A stretch of 64,000 nt of DNA from Pomphorhynchus laevis (lineage: Eukaryota; Acanthocephala; Palaeacanthocephala; Echinorhynchida; Pomphorhynchidae): positions 124,001-188,000 of the forward strand of contig WNNJ02002239.1 of NCBI GenBank assembly GCA_012934845.2, written 5' to 3'. Within the stretch, counting starts at the first letter, position 1; the number at the start of each line of letters is the position of its first letter. Both the position numbers and the translations under genes were made by a program. The notes under the pieces were generated by a model that was not told the origin of the DNA, ran no database searches, and saw only the letters and a program-made list of their open reading frames with translations. Of the stretch, positions 36,650 through 47,780 are shown piece after piece.

Positions 36650-37585
36650 GAGTTATTTCGAGGTGATGAGGGGTGATCCACATGATTTTGGACTTTTCAG
36701 GATTAAGAGCAAGACTAAGAGAGGAAAGATGGTTGGAGATAGACATTATATAATGTCTGGCAGAAGTAGCGAGGTTGTTGATACAGAGATGATGCACATA
36801 AGAGTAGAGGATGATATCATCGGCATACTGCATCAGATAAAAGTTATGCTCACGAGTTATATAAGACAAGTCGCCGAGAATAAGGAAGAAAAGAAGATGA
36901 CCTAAAACGGAGCCTGGTGAAACATTGTTCGAGATTGAAGAAGATATGTATGATTCCCGCGGTGGGCATTTACACGATATCGTTTATCATTCTTAAATTG
37001 TAGAACGTGTACTATACATCGACAAAAAATATATGATTTTTCTTTCACAATGTGTGTTAAATTCCAATTTTAAAAAGAAACTCGAACTTGAAAGACCCTG
37101 TATTAACTGAGAAACCATAATCGTGACGAAACAGATATAGTGGAATAGAATGATTAACAATATCAAAAGCAGAAGCCAGGTCAAGAAAGATTACAACACT
37201 ATATGGTTTCATATCGCGGGCTTGAAGTAGATCACTGAAAGATTTCGACAAACAAGTTTAGTAGATAGATTAGAACGGAAGGCAGATTGAAAAGGGAGGT
37301 ATAAATTTGAGTAAACAATGTATAGATTGACTTGATATAACGCAAGACGCTCAAAGTGTTTAGTTAAAGTCGGAAGAAGGTAAATCGGGCGATATGAAGA
37401 TTGAAGTGAATGATCGAGGGACAGTTTATTTAGAAGATGACGTACGATGGCTGCTTTCCAGTTCTTTGGAAAAATGCAGTTAATAAAAGAACAATTGAAA
37501 AGGGTGGTAAGGAACGGTGATATGATGAAATGAATAGATTTAAGTATATACGTAGAGATAAGGTAGGCAGGCGAAGAGGGGTTGC
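36650..37585 (-). pseudogene. LINE B-like RT fragment (divergent subfamily, B5)
   Basis: On the minus strand YLPFQSAFRSNLSTKLV (about 37260), SVVIFLDLASAFDIVNHSI (motif A, about 37170) and LMQYADDIILY (motif C, about 36835) are visible. ALNPEKSKIMWI (about 36700) follows. The upstream RT part (about 37585-37330) contains FPKNWKAAIV and SSYRPIYLLPTL. Frames are broken. It is more distant from B1-B4 than they are from each other. Confidence 0.7.
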
Positions 37586-37587
37586 GC

Positions 37588-37797
37588 AAACCGTGACAAG
37601 TCCAAAATAATGTGGATCCTCCCCCGTAAACCAAACATATATCCTCCCATTGTATATTTGCCTCATCGATCATCCCCATAGTACACAACCTCACTTTCTT
37701 AGGCTTCCATTTCGATGATCACATTTCCCTTAAACCCTTCGTCCGTGACAATGTCCGCTCGTCTAACTTTATTATCCGTGACATTCGCCGTATCCGC
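37588..37797 (+). pseudogene. LINE B fragment B6
   Basis: About 210 bp that match 42942-43150 of copy B4 with only a few differences, covering DKSKIMWIL to the start of the C-terminal domain. It is wedged between minus-strand LINE B5 and minus-strand LINE C3 with no tail of its own. Confidence 0.8.
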
Positions 37798-38860
37798 GAA
37801 TGATTGACGTCAAATCTTTAGCTGAATCAGGTGTTACTGTCGGGTCAAGTTGAGGTAATTGTGTTAAGCCACTATATGGCACTGGAACTAAAATACGAAC
37901 TTGGAAATGTGAAATACCGTCAGGTACAGTCGACCTAAAAGAATCAAATTTTAAAATTTCATTATAGACGTCGTTATACTGAATAGACTCTATGTCATCG
38001 GCTGAAGTTATTGATGATAACAATCCACGCAAACCCATTTAAATTGAGATTACCATCAGACAGTCATAAAATAATCTACTAGTTTCGGCAAAAATGTGTT
38101 CACCATGTAAGACACCGCTAACTGTTTAAAGAGTGTTTATTTGTAAAGGTGAAGTTCGACCCATTCTAACATATGACCAAAATCGTTTTTGATGCCCTAA
38201 TACACTTGACGCAATCTCCTTCTCAAAAATCTGTCGTTTGTTGCTTTGAATTCCATTGCAAAGATTGCGAGCATAATTACTATGGACTTAGAGTTTAGAG
38301 TCATACTTGGGCAGGCGCTACAGTTACGATATTTTATGACCGATAGCAGTTCCCGATCAAACCAAGGCGGATGAGAGGATTGAGCTCGTACATGACGTAG
38401 GGTTGAAAAAATATCAGATATTTGCGATAGATTAGCGTTTAACGATCGTAGGTAATCAGTCGCACTAGAACGATGTAGATTATCAGGATTAAGATGGCCA
38501 AATGTTGACAACAAATCACAACTATTTACTCTAGACCAAGCTTCCTTTTTCAGCACTTAATTTGGCACAGAATTGACACGTAGACTAGACTGGAATTTCA
38601 ATGAATGGAGTATGTGATCACTACTGCTATTTGGATGATCATAATGTAAATTTACGATATCGCCAATGCACTGAGTAAATAAAAGGTCCTGACCGAATTT
38701 GACCCAAATGTACACGTAGACTTTAGAGCATGATGAACAAGAAGTAGATCAATGGCTAGGAATTCATAAAATCGTATTTTCAGTTCCATAACAGTTGCTT
38801 GATGCACATTCAACCCAATCTATATTTGGAGTGTTAATTTGATAATTTAATAAATTTTGA
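37798..38860 (-). pseudogene. LINE C copy C3, endonuclease-RT linker part
   Basis: On the minus strand a linker with PPWFDRELLSVIKYRNCS (about 38360) and LRRRLRQVY precedes the first RT block (FDSFRSTVPDGISHFQVRI, about 37900). The endonuclease end is degraded at 38550-38860. The copy is cut at 37798. Confidence 0.65.
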
Positions 38861-39189
38861 TAAATTTTAATAATTTAATAATTTTAATTATTGATTAAAC
38901 AATTTTATTTTTAAGCACGGATTTGGTAAAATTTGACTAACTAATCAATTAACTGAGTCTACGTATTTTATATTATAAATTTAAAGATGTAAATATCCTA
39001 ATCATAATATTTTCAATAATTCAGATTTTTATAAGTTAAGAATTTCTTATTAATCGGAATTTTTATTAACCAACTAATTGATTATATAGCATGTATTAGA
39101 ACAGATACTAAATGTTATTAGAAGGTATTGCTGCATTTTTTATTGTAGCATAAAAAGTTAGATGTTTAATGTAAAACAATAATTATAAA

Positions 39190-39987
39190 AACCATTGAAG
39201 TTCAATCTGAACTCAATAAATTAAATAGTTTTGGCTCTGCAGGACCAGATGGTGTATCCCCTTTTCTTTTGCGTACTCTGTCGCACATTATTGCTCCAAG
39301 CCTTACATTTCTATTTCATCGAAATTTACAGCATTCGTGGATTCCTGATGATTGGAAAAGTGCAATTGTTGTTCCTATTCCAAAGAACCAGTCGGTACAA
39401 ACTTGTTCAGATTTTAGACAAATTAGCTTACCAGTATTATATCTAAAATTACTGAGATGCTCATTGCGAAGAGAATACGCCACCATCTAAAATTATATCA
39501 AATTTTTGATGATTCTCAGCACGGATTCCGATCCGGTCGCTCGTGCCTAACTAATCTGTTGAAGGCTCGCGAACATTGGGTAGCTGCTCTTAGTTCGAAT
39601 TTTATGGGATATAATACTTTTCGATTTTGAGGCATTCGGCAGAGTTCTGCACAAACGTTTAGATTCATTATTACGTCAATACAGTGTTTCTACTGTAATT
39701 TGCAACTGGATTAAGCCATTCCTTGTAGACCGATCCTTCGTTGTGCGATTAGATGAAGTTTTGTCAACAGCTCGACGTATTCATTCGGGTATTTCTCAGG
39801 GCACGGTCCTAGGTCCACTTCTATTTATCATCTTTTTGAATGACCTTTTCCTAAGGTTTATTTGTCTTCACCTGACATCTGCTGACGATGTCAAAATATG
39901 GGAAACAACGCAAACTGAAGCGGATTGTGAATTTTTGCAAAATGACCTTAACTGTATCGGGACTTGGTGTAATAATACTGGCTTGTC
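39190..39987 (+). pseudogene. LINE C copy C4, RT fragment
   Basis: RT text in order: SFGSAGPDGVSPFLL (about 39225), IPDDWKSAIVVPIPK (about 39340), HGFRSGRSCLTNLLKA (about 39520). GTVLGPLLFIIFLNDLF (about 39800) and TSADDVKIW (motif C, about 39880) follow. Several frame breaks are present. It is cut at about 39987, where LTR-element sequence begins. Confidence 0.75.
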
Positions 39988-42330
39988 CTTGATGAGTTAA
40001 ATATAAACGAGACTGTCTGCTGATCCGTAACAATTGTAAATATCGATTTTTCCTTGATGACTTAAATATAAACAAGACAGCCTGCTGATCCGTAACCATT
40101 GTAAACTTCCGCCCCAGAAGCAATTCTTCCCATTTCCGCACCGATTCTACAATCGCAGCAGCTTCACATTCAACAAATGAGTGCGCTTGTTCAGCTTTTG
40201 ACAGAGATAGAGAAAAAAGCAACAGGTTTTTCGCGCTGTGATAATACTGCGGCTAGGGCTTTGCATGAAACATCAGTTTATATCGTAAAAATAGGTCGTC
40301 GTCTATTGAGGCTATTGAAGCTTCTGCAATTTCTCATTTTAATTGCTGGAAACACTGGAGTTGAATATCCTTAAGTGAGAATTTGTCGACATCCTGCTTA
40401 GGATCAGGTTTTATTTCTCCGTTGCTTATTAGGTAGCCGAGATATTTAAGTTATGTGATTGAGTATGTACACTTCGATTCATTCAATTTCATGTGGTGCT
40501 TAAGGATGACGAAAGTCTTTAAGATTAGCATCATGCTTTTGTTGATCTTTCCCAGCAACCACGATATCATTGATGTACACTTATGTAGATTTCAAGTGGT
40601 TTTCTGAAATGATATTCGTCATTACTTTTATAAGGAGGCCATTGAGTTTGTTAGACCAAATGGTATTCTTTTATACTGATATAGCTGCCCATTCGTCTCA
40701 AACGCTGTGCACCATTGATCCCGCTTTCGCAGCAGGCACTGGTAGTACGCTAATTCTAAGTCTAGTTTGGATAAAATTCGATATGATGATAATTCCTGCA
40801 CGAATTCATTTATTTTTGGCATAGGGAAAGCATCCGGGTAAGTAAATCGGTTTATTGTCCTAGCGTAGTCGATAACCATTCGACGCTTATTTCTGTTGAA
40901 TTTAGTGACAATAATTTAAGCACGTCAGGGAGAGTTAGAATATTTGATAATATCCGAAGACAACAAGCCTGCAATTTCTTGATTGATGTACTCGACATCC
41001 TGCTTAGACGGACGGCTAGATCTTGTAGACACGGTGTATTTCGTTGCTTAAATGTGTGAATAATTGATGAGAATCAATATTACAACAACTGAGGGTGTAG
41101 ATTGTTAATTATGGTGATTCGTCATTCCCGTATAGTAAAGATACTGTCTTATTCCTATTAATGAAGTTCTGATCTAGAACCAACAGTTAACACAATCCAG
41201 GTAGGATAGATATCTTGAGATTTTTATAGAGCTTGTCTCCTACCTCGAGATCAGTGAATCAGTGTCCAATTGTAGTGGATTTATTATCAGCTGATGCCAG
41301 GTTGATTGTTTCGGATGAGCGAAACATAGGTAGTCCACATAAATTTTTTATACGGGGGATATGAAATTATTGACGCTTCTACTGTCAATAAGTGCTGATA
41401 AGGTAATATTTCTTATTTTGGCAGGCACTGAACTGTATCCATGTATTGGTAATGAATAGGATACTGCAACATTTGATTGTTGTATTAAGGAGCATTGATG
41501 TTGTGGCGATTGGCATACACTAGCAAAATGCCCTCGCTTCCCGCAGTTAAAAAATTCAAATCTTTTGTCGGATACTTCGTTCGTAATAAGCATATCCGCA
41601 TAAGTTACATTTTGAATTGCCATCTTTCCGACGTTTGGTTGTTCCAGGCTTCAATAGAGCAGCACAGTCAAAGTCGTATCGTCTTTCTGACTGTTCTACA
41701 AAATTAGGAATTGGATTCATGGAATCGGAAAACTCTGGGGTATCCATTAGACGTGTAATGTAGTGTTGTGCATCCCTCTGAGCCAATTCAATTGTTCGTG
41801 ATGTTGTGACTGTCATGCCCAGCGAAAGTACGCTATGCTCCAACAGCTTTTGTCTTATAAACGCGTCCTTTAGTCCAGTAATAAACGCATCTCGTATGCT
41901 TCGTCTGTGCACTTTTGCCAACACTTATTGAATGTCACAATCCTTTGCTAGCTGATTTAATCGTCGAAGAAAGTCATAGATACTCTCTTGTGTCCTATTT
42001 CCTCGTGTCGAGTCAGTGTCTAGCAAAGACTGTATTCGGAGGTTTTAGGAACGTTGAGTCCAGAATTTGTTTAGCTTCCTAGTGAGTAGTACACTTCAAT
42101 ATAAGGTGGTACATCGCTGTTGAAACATAGTTGATTAGCAGATGTAACTTATTCGGAAGTCTTGCGGCGCTTAATTGCTCTCCAGGCAATTTTCGAAGGT
42201 ACGAATACAATGTTTCCACTCTGCAGTGAACTTTCGGACTTACTATCAAAGCTAGTTGGGCGTAGCATCGTGTCCATGATGATAACAACTGTTAAATAAA
42301 TTGTTATAAACAGAAACCGCTACATGTTTA
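39988..42330 (-). mobile_element. Ty3/gypsy-like fossil G2
   Basis: A minus-strand LTR-type element without recognisable LTRs. Parts from its 5' side: gag region (about 42.3-41.6 kb), a zinc-knuckle and protease-like region (about 41.6-41.35 kb), RT (about 41.0-40.6 kb) and RNase H (about 40.23-40.0 kb). Integrase is not seen. An approximately 60-bp tandem repeat is present in its last part. It lies between two LINE C pieces, so it may have inserted into one. It is heavily broken and old. Confidence 0.7.
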
Positions 42331-42399
42331 TTCAACAATCTACAAATAGATGGAGTCAATAAAATATAATAGTTCAATCATCACAGATAGTGAGGCCAA

Positions 42400-42640
42400 T
42401 GTATGATGCTGTTTAAAAAATTACCGGGTAAGCTGCGAAAATTTTACAGACTGTCTGAACGGACAATAGATGTTTGGAATATTTTGCCTGAAGATATTGC
42501 TGCAGTCACCAATTTCCTCACTTTCAAAAACAGGGTTCAACGTTGTATATACGATCAGGCTGATTTGTCACCTTTTCTAACTTACCCATTTAGTTGATCT
42601 TTTTAGTCTTGTGTGATCGGCTTAAAGCCTTATGGCTAAG
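42400..42640 (+). pseudogene. LINE C copy C5, C-terminal end and 3' UTR
   Basis: KFYRLSERTIDVWNILPEDI near 42440 is the CR1/L2 C-terminal motif. The short 3' UTR with CGGCTTAAAGCCTTATGGCT near 42620 parallels the C1 tail near 13320. Confidence 0.75.
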
Positions 42641-42670
42641 TATGTGCATATATAATAATATATGCACATA
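42641..42670. repeat. perfect 13-bp palindrome at a LINE C/LINE B border
   Basis: Arms TATGTGCATATAT at 42641-42653 and its complement at 42658-42670, with a 4-nt spacer. It sits just after the LINE C 3' end and before LINE B copy B4. Confidence 0.8.
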
Positions 42671-42699
42671 TATTATTATGTCAAATTCCTCAAATAAAA

Positions 42700-43720
42700 A
42701 CCGCTTTTGGTGCTCTATAACATCTGGTTCAGTCCTAGGTCCCCTGCTTTTCTTTCTTCTGCTTGGCGATCTCTCCTCTCCGTTTATCAAAGCTTACTCC
42801 TTTAACGTTATAGAATACGCCGATGACATCCTCATATATGTTCATACACCCGCACATCGCATACACGATATCGGCATTTCTGCCTCCAACTGTATTTCTT
42901 CTATCTACAAACGTCTCTCCAATCTCCATCTCGTTCTAAACCGTGACAAGTCCAAAATAATGTGGATCCTACCCCGTAAACCAAACATATATCCTCCCTT
43001 TGTATCTTTGCCTCATCGATCATCCCAATAGTACACAACCTCACTTTCGTAGGCTTCCATTTCGATGATCACATTTCCCTTAAACCCTTCGTCCGTGACA
43101 ATGTCCGCTCGTCTAACTTTATTCTCCGTGGCATTCGCCGTATCCGCCCCCTTATCGACTTTCGTTCTTGTATGTCTCTTCTTTCATCGCTTCTTTTTCC
43201 TAAAATCGATTACTGCCTTAGCCTTTTCGCCAATTCTCCAAAATCCATCATCCTATCTCTACAACGAATAATCAACTCCGTTGTTCAAGTGCTCTTTCGT
43301 CTCAGTCACTTCGACCACACATCTACATATTTCGCCCAACTATCCTGGCCCACCATCTACATTCGCATACAACTCCGCCTTCTCGTAACTTTTTGTCTCA
43401 TCGCTGTCGGCTCCCCCATCGTTCATCATCCATTTCTTAGACTACACTCGCCCCACCTCTCTATCACTGCGTTCCCGTAATTCCCTCTTACTCTACATTC
43501 CCAATTACTCTAACAACAACGGTCTCCGATCATTCCTCGTCGCCGCTCCACTCGCCTGGAATCAGATCCCACTCTACGTCCGACGCGCTCCCTCCTATAT
43601 TGCATGTAAATGCCGCCTCCGTACCACCTCCTTGAAACATGATGTAGATTTTATTGTTGTTGTGATCATGTATGCGTGCGCCGGCACGCATTTGCCACGT
43701 AAAAATAAATATTTTTTTTA
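42700..43720 (+). pseudogene. LINE B copy B4, 3' part
   Basis: It starts in RT motif B (SGSVLGPLLFFLLLGDLSS, about 42722). EYADDILIYVHTP (motif C), LNRDKSKIMWI, the C-terminal region (SLQRIINSVVQVLFRLSHF) and the family 3' end follow. The 3' UTR has a GTGCGCCGGCACGC hairpin near 43675 and ends CGTAAAAATAAATA plus a T-rich run. Confidence 0.75.
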
Positions 43721-43992
43721 AAGCAATGAAACTGTTGGAGAAAGTGTATCCGTCGAAAACGGTAAGTTAGTTTGGAGTAAATATCACGAGCTAAGGAGCT
43801 AAAGCATACGGCTGAATTGGAGATGAAATTCCTCAAACGTATACTACGATTGACCGAAAAGTCGATGAAGATTTAATATAAGTGAACGTTATTTTCAAAA
43901 AATGAATAACTTTGTTGAGTACGAACTTGAAGGCATGTGTAGTGGAACGATTTTTTTTAAATGCCGGCACGCATTTGCCACGTAAAAACATT
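43721..43992 (+). other. unique segment between two LINE B tails; possible small exon
   Basis: At 43950-43985 the LINE B 3' end (GCCGGCACGCATTTGCCACG) occurs again, so about 230 bp of unrelated sequence lies between two tail copies. That segment contains TTTTTTTTAAAG followed by a stretch reading NETVGESVSVEN and then ACGGTAAGT, a strong splice donor, at about 43725-43765. This could be a small host exon or chance. Another stretch near 43880 reads SERYFQKMNNFVEYELEG without splice support. Confidence 0.25.
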
Positions 43993-44940
43993 ATTAAACA
44001 AAATTAAATATTAATAAAATATTGTGTCATTTTACTAATATTTTCAGGCCGATTATTTTTGTCACTAATCAGTAAATGCTGCTTCTTTGCTTCTCACTAT
44101 GAGTGACACGAAACCGTCTTCAGTAAATCTGGATGTTATAAATTAACATGTTGTTATGTAGTCTAGACTGTCGAAATCATTATTGTTAGTTGGGTCATTT
44201 GTTCATTTCATTACATGTATATACACATTTTGTAAATACAAAAACTAGTAAACATCAAATCTTGTATAATTTCATAGAGTATCGTGGAATACTAAGCAAA
44301 CGCTTGTAAGTCCTTGGCTCTAAATAGTTAAAATCGGTTAAATTAAAATTTAGAGTGCCGTCGATATTTTCTCTGTATATTTCTAGATGCGATCAAATGG
44401 AATTTATGTGCATTATCATGACCGTTTTGATAAATGTATATATAGCCAATGGCACAAAACTTGATTAATCGAAAGTGGTATTTTGTTTGAAAATATCACT
44501 TATTTTTTTTTCGAAAGTGGGATTAAGTATATCTGTGTAAATATTAATATTGCTTGAGGAGCTCAGATATTCGATTTTTTGTGGATTTTTGCATTTGTCA
44601 GATAGTGTTTGAAAGCTTCAAATTATGAGTTTAATACACAAATTCAAGGACATATCATCTTACTTTTAAAAATTTGCTAGTCGTACAACGTGGAAAATAT
44701 CCTAACTCTCTTATGATAATCATAAAGTTGATTGAAGATGCAAGATCAAATTTATGCATCATGGTTGTGGGTATGTTACTCACTGAAAAGATAGTTATAT
44801 CTGATCACTTTTAAACAAAATTGTTCACAGTTCAAAGTAAATATGTATAAATAAATATGTATAGATAAATATGTATGAGTAAATATGTATATATATGTAT
44901 TGATAAATGTACAAATACATGGTTTTGTCACTGCAGTGCA
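43993..44940. other. A/T-rich DNA with a short tandem repeat
   Basis: The only structure seen is about five imperfect repeats of a 13-14 bp AAATATGTATA unit at about 44836-44900. No ORF is credible. Confidence 0.5.
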
Positions 44941-44947
44941 ATGATAT

Positions 44948-45560
44948 CAAAAGTAGATGGCTTTATTCAACTATTTTAAAGTACACTAGAGTTATGAAAA
45001 CAGTTTGTAATGAGTTATGAAAAATAGTTTAATCACATATCATGTTCCTTCGCTGACTACATAGTCTTTAGGTACTCAGGTGTTCTTCGTGTTCGCTACT
45101 ACTTAAAATTCGCGATCACGACTTGAGACTTGAAGCGTAAGGGTGAATTGGTCTATAGATTGACCGTCAGCTTGATGACATAAAAACAACTTATGTAGAT
45201 TAAAAATCGAACTATTTTGTTTGATATACACATTGTCAAGTATACCCATCATTTCATCGTAAGACGTAGCAGACTCAAAAGATTGATATACTTTGATCAT
45301 GGCGTGATTAAAAAGTATGTCAAGACGAGTGTCAACAGTAAGATCATTATTCGTGTCGAGGAATCTTGCGAATTTGCGTTTTACATGAGAATATAGCGTA
45401 GATGCGTCGGAATTGCCGGTATTAGGCACTAGCCGCTCAGGTTGAAAGAACTTATCGATGAAGAAAATTTGAATAAATTGATATGTTACCAAAAGTAGAA
45501 AATTTACTTAACTATCTAAAAATACACTAAAGATATAGTTTAATCACACCCATATCATTC
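44948..45560 (-). mobile_element. Ty3/gypsy-type gag fossil G3
   Basis: The minus-strand region 45492-45103 encodes gag-like text: a helical segment (DTRLDILFNHAMIKVYQSF) followed by KLFLCHQADGQSIDQFTL. This matches the conserved capsid C-terminal pattern of gypsy gag proteins. Degenerate similar sequence (AAAAGTAGA, TACACTA, ATAGTTTAATCACA) lies on both sides, at about 44950-45045 and 45487-45560, and may be remains of terminal repeats. No pol sequence is attached. Confidence 0.5.
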
Positions 45561-45791
45561 AGTAACTTACAACTGGAGTTATAAAATTATGTAGACCAAA
45601 CCCCTCAGCTATCGGTGAACGCCAATTGAGACTTAACAACTTCAAAAACTATGAGCAATAGTGGTTATTCGTATCGTGATTTTAGACATGTACAGTGTAT
45701 AAAACGTTTATACGTTTAACCCGAGAGACATCTGCATACATATGGAAATTCACTCCTCACAAAAATTGTTCTTAAAGATATAAATTTTATT

Positions 45792-46792
45792 TAAAAATAA
45801 AAAATGAAACTGAAACTCAACCAATTTTATCTCAATGTTCGCTTATTAGCCACTTCAAAACGCGTATGTGGCACTCGTTGACATAAAAAATTAAGGTTGT
45901 GAATAAGTGTAAACTAAACGATAATTCGCTTTTTATATTGCGTTATGATTAAATGCAGATATAAAAATGTCCCATCGTATGATGTCTGAAATTATCTAAA
46001 AAACAATAAAAATTATAATAATTGAGATCAGCTAACTAAATCTACTTATTTTATATCATCTATCAATTAAAAACAATGCTAAATAAAATAAATAATAAAA
46101 TAATAAATAATTATAAATAATTAATAATTTTTATATAAGATTTTATCATTTATATCAGGTTAAAATTAAAAACTGAAATTTAAAATTAAAATAAATTGTT
46201 ATGAATTGACTAATAAATAACTGTAAGGATTTGTTAAAGTCGTGAAAAATTAATTAATTATAAATCCTGCACGTAAAAACGATTCGACTATGTTCATAAT
46301 TGCTGTAGCACACCCATTAAACCTGAACGCAGGATTATAGCATAGATTTCTTCATTTTCATTACAAGTTCAAATGTTTATTACATGACTGCAAGAATATT
46401 CACACAGTCCTCGTAGTCGAGAACGGTTTTAAATTATAGCATTATATAGCATATAGAAATATAAAACAATCAGATCAGCTCACTGAGTCTACATATTTTA
46501 TACTATATAAAAATTAAAAATAAAGATAAATAATTATAATAATTATATAAGACTTAATACAATTTGTTTTTATATAACAATAGAATTTATTATTAAAATT
46601 TAAAATAATAATCAATTTTTATGAATTGACTAATAAATAATATACGTTATATTCAAATAAGGAATAGAGGTCATCATAACGAACTGCTATGTTATCAGTT
46701 TCGGTCACAGAGAGATTATTCGAAATCCATAGCCCTAGATCATTTGCGTATTCATAAGGCTTGATGCACATACCATCACGCTGATAATTAAA
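45792..46792 (-). repeat. 1-kb duplicated block, right copy
   Basis: The second copy of 15953-16953. PLE tail units lie at about 46024-46230 and 46467-46711. The LINE C piece at its right end is cut after about 80 bp and is followed by a third PLE tail unit. The left junction is with unrelated A/T-rich DNA in both copies. Confidence 0.9.
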
Positions 46793-47000
46793 AATAAACA
46801 TAAATAATAATAAATTAATAATTATATAAGACTCAATACAATTTGTTTTTATATAACAATAGAATTTATTATTAAAATTTAAAATAATCAATTTTTATGA
46901 ATTGACTAATAAATAATATATGATTAAAGAATTAGGATTAGAAGTTATCAAGAGGAATTGTTATGTTCTCAGGTTTCGGCCCCTATTCTTCGACCTAACA
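46793..47000 (-). repeat. third PLE tail unit in tandem
   Basis: It resembles 46512-46711 (ATTATATAAGACTCAATACA, GAATTGACTAATAAATAA, CAGGTTTCGGCCCCTATTC) but is clearly more divergent than the exact 1-kb duplicates. It makes a three-unit series with the two tails to its left. Confidence 0.7.
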
Positions 47001-47639
47001 AAGCAGCGGGTCGAGTAATAATAATGTTTTTTATTAATGTTTACAAAACAAATATTTTATTTTTTAAACCAAAGTGCATATTTAAATAGCTAAATTTGTA
47101 TTTGCAAATAATATTGTGTATAATACATTTTGATAGAATTCTTATGAAGCAGATAAAGATCATATATTTTGTGCTTAATTAATCGTCATTTTATCGTTAA
47201 TAAAATGTTGTGCAGTGTTAAATGCTTTAGATTGGTTTGTGATGTAATTGTATGTACTAAATATATTTTTACAATTTATGCTTTTAATTTTTGAAGATAT
47301 AAAAATTAGACAATGAAGAGTTGCATGCCCACAAAACAGGAGTGTGCATATTCAACAGATGACCATTCGTGTTCCAGCATTGACAAATTATATTTTACGA
47401 TAGATATGGGTGCTCTTAATAACTACAACCTAGCTGAGCTTAAGCAAAGGTATAATAGTACGCCAGATGTTGTTAACTTATGCTTTGATTAATTACTCAC
47501 ATAGTTGTGATATTTGATAATTTAGTTGGAAGCACGGAGATCAATCGACCTTAATAATTGTTCAATGATGTTAGCACACAGGATTTTTTATTCTCAGTAA
47601 TTATTTTACAACACTTTTTAATAATAAAGATTTTATTAA
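47001..47639. other. A/T-rich DNA, nothing supported
   Basis: No ORF, repeat or motif. A short plus-strand run near 47305-47480 reads as possible protein but has no splice support. Confidence 0.4.
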
Positions 47640-47780
47640 TTTATAAGAAAAACAGGTTAAATAAATAATACATGGTAATAAGATCAGTCACAACAACAAA
47701 ACGTTATTCGAAAATCTTCTCAATCTTCATCCGTCTTCTCCAACCCATTAAGGTCTCAAATCCAGTGGGATCTGAGCCCT

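Noticed and set aside
46619-46891. 90-residue minus-strand ORF across the duplicated block
   Set aside because: It is LINE C coding sequence read through into PLE tail sequence on both sides, a chimera of repeats and not a gene.
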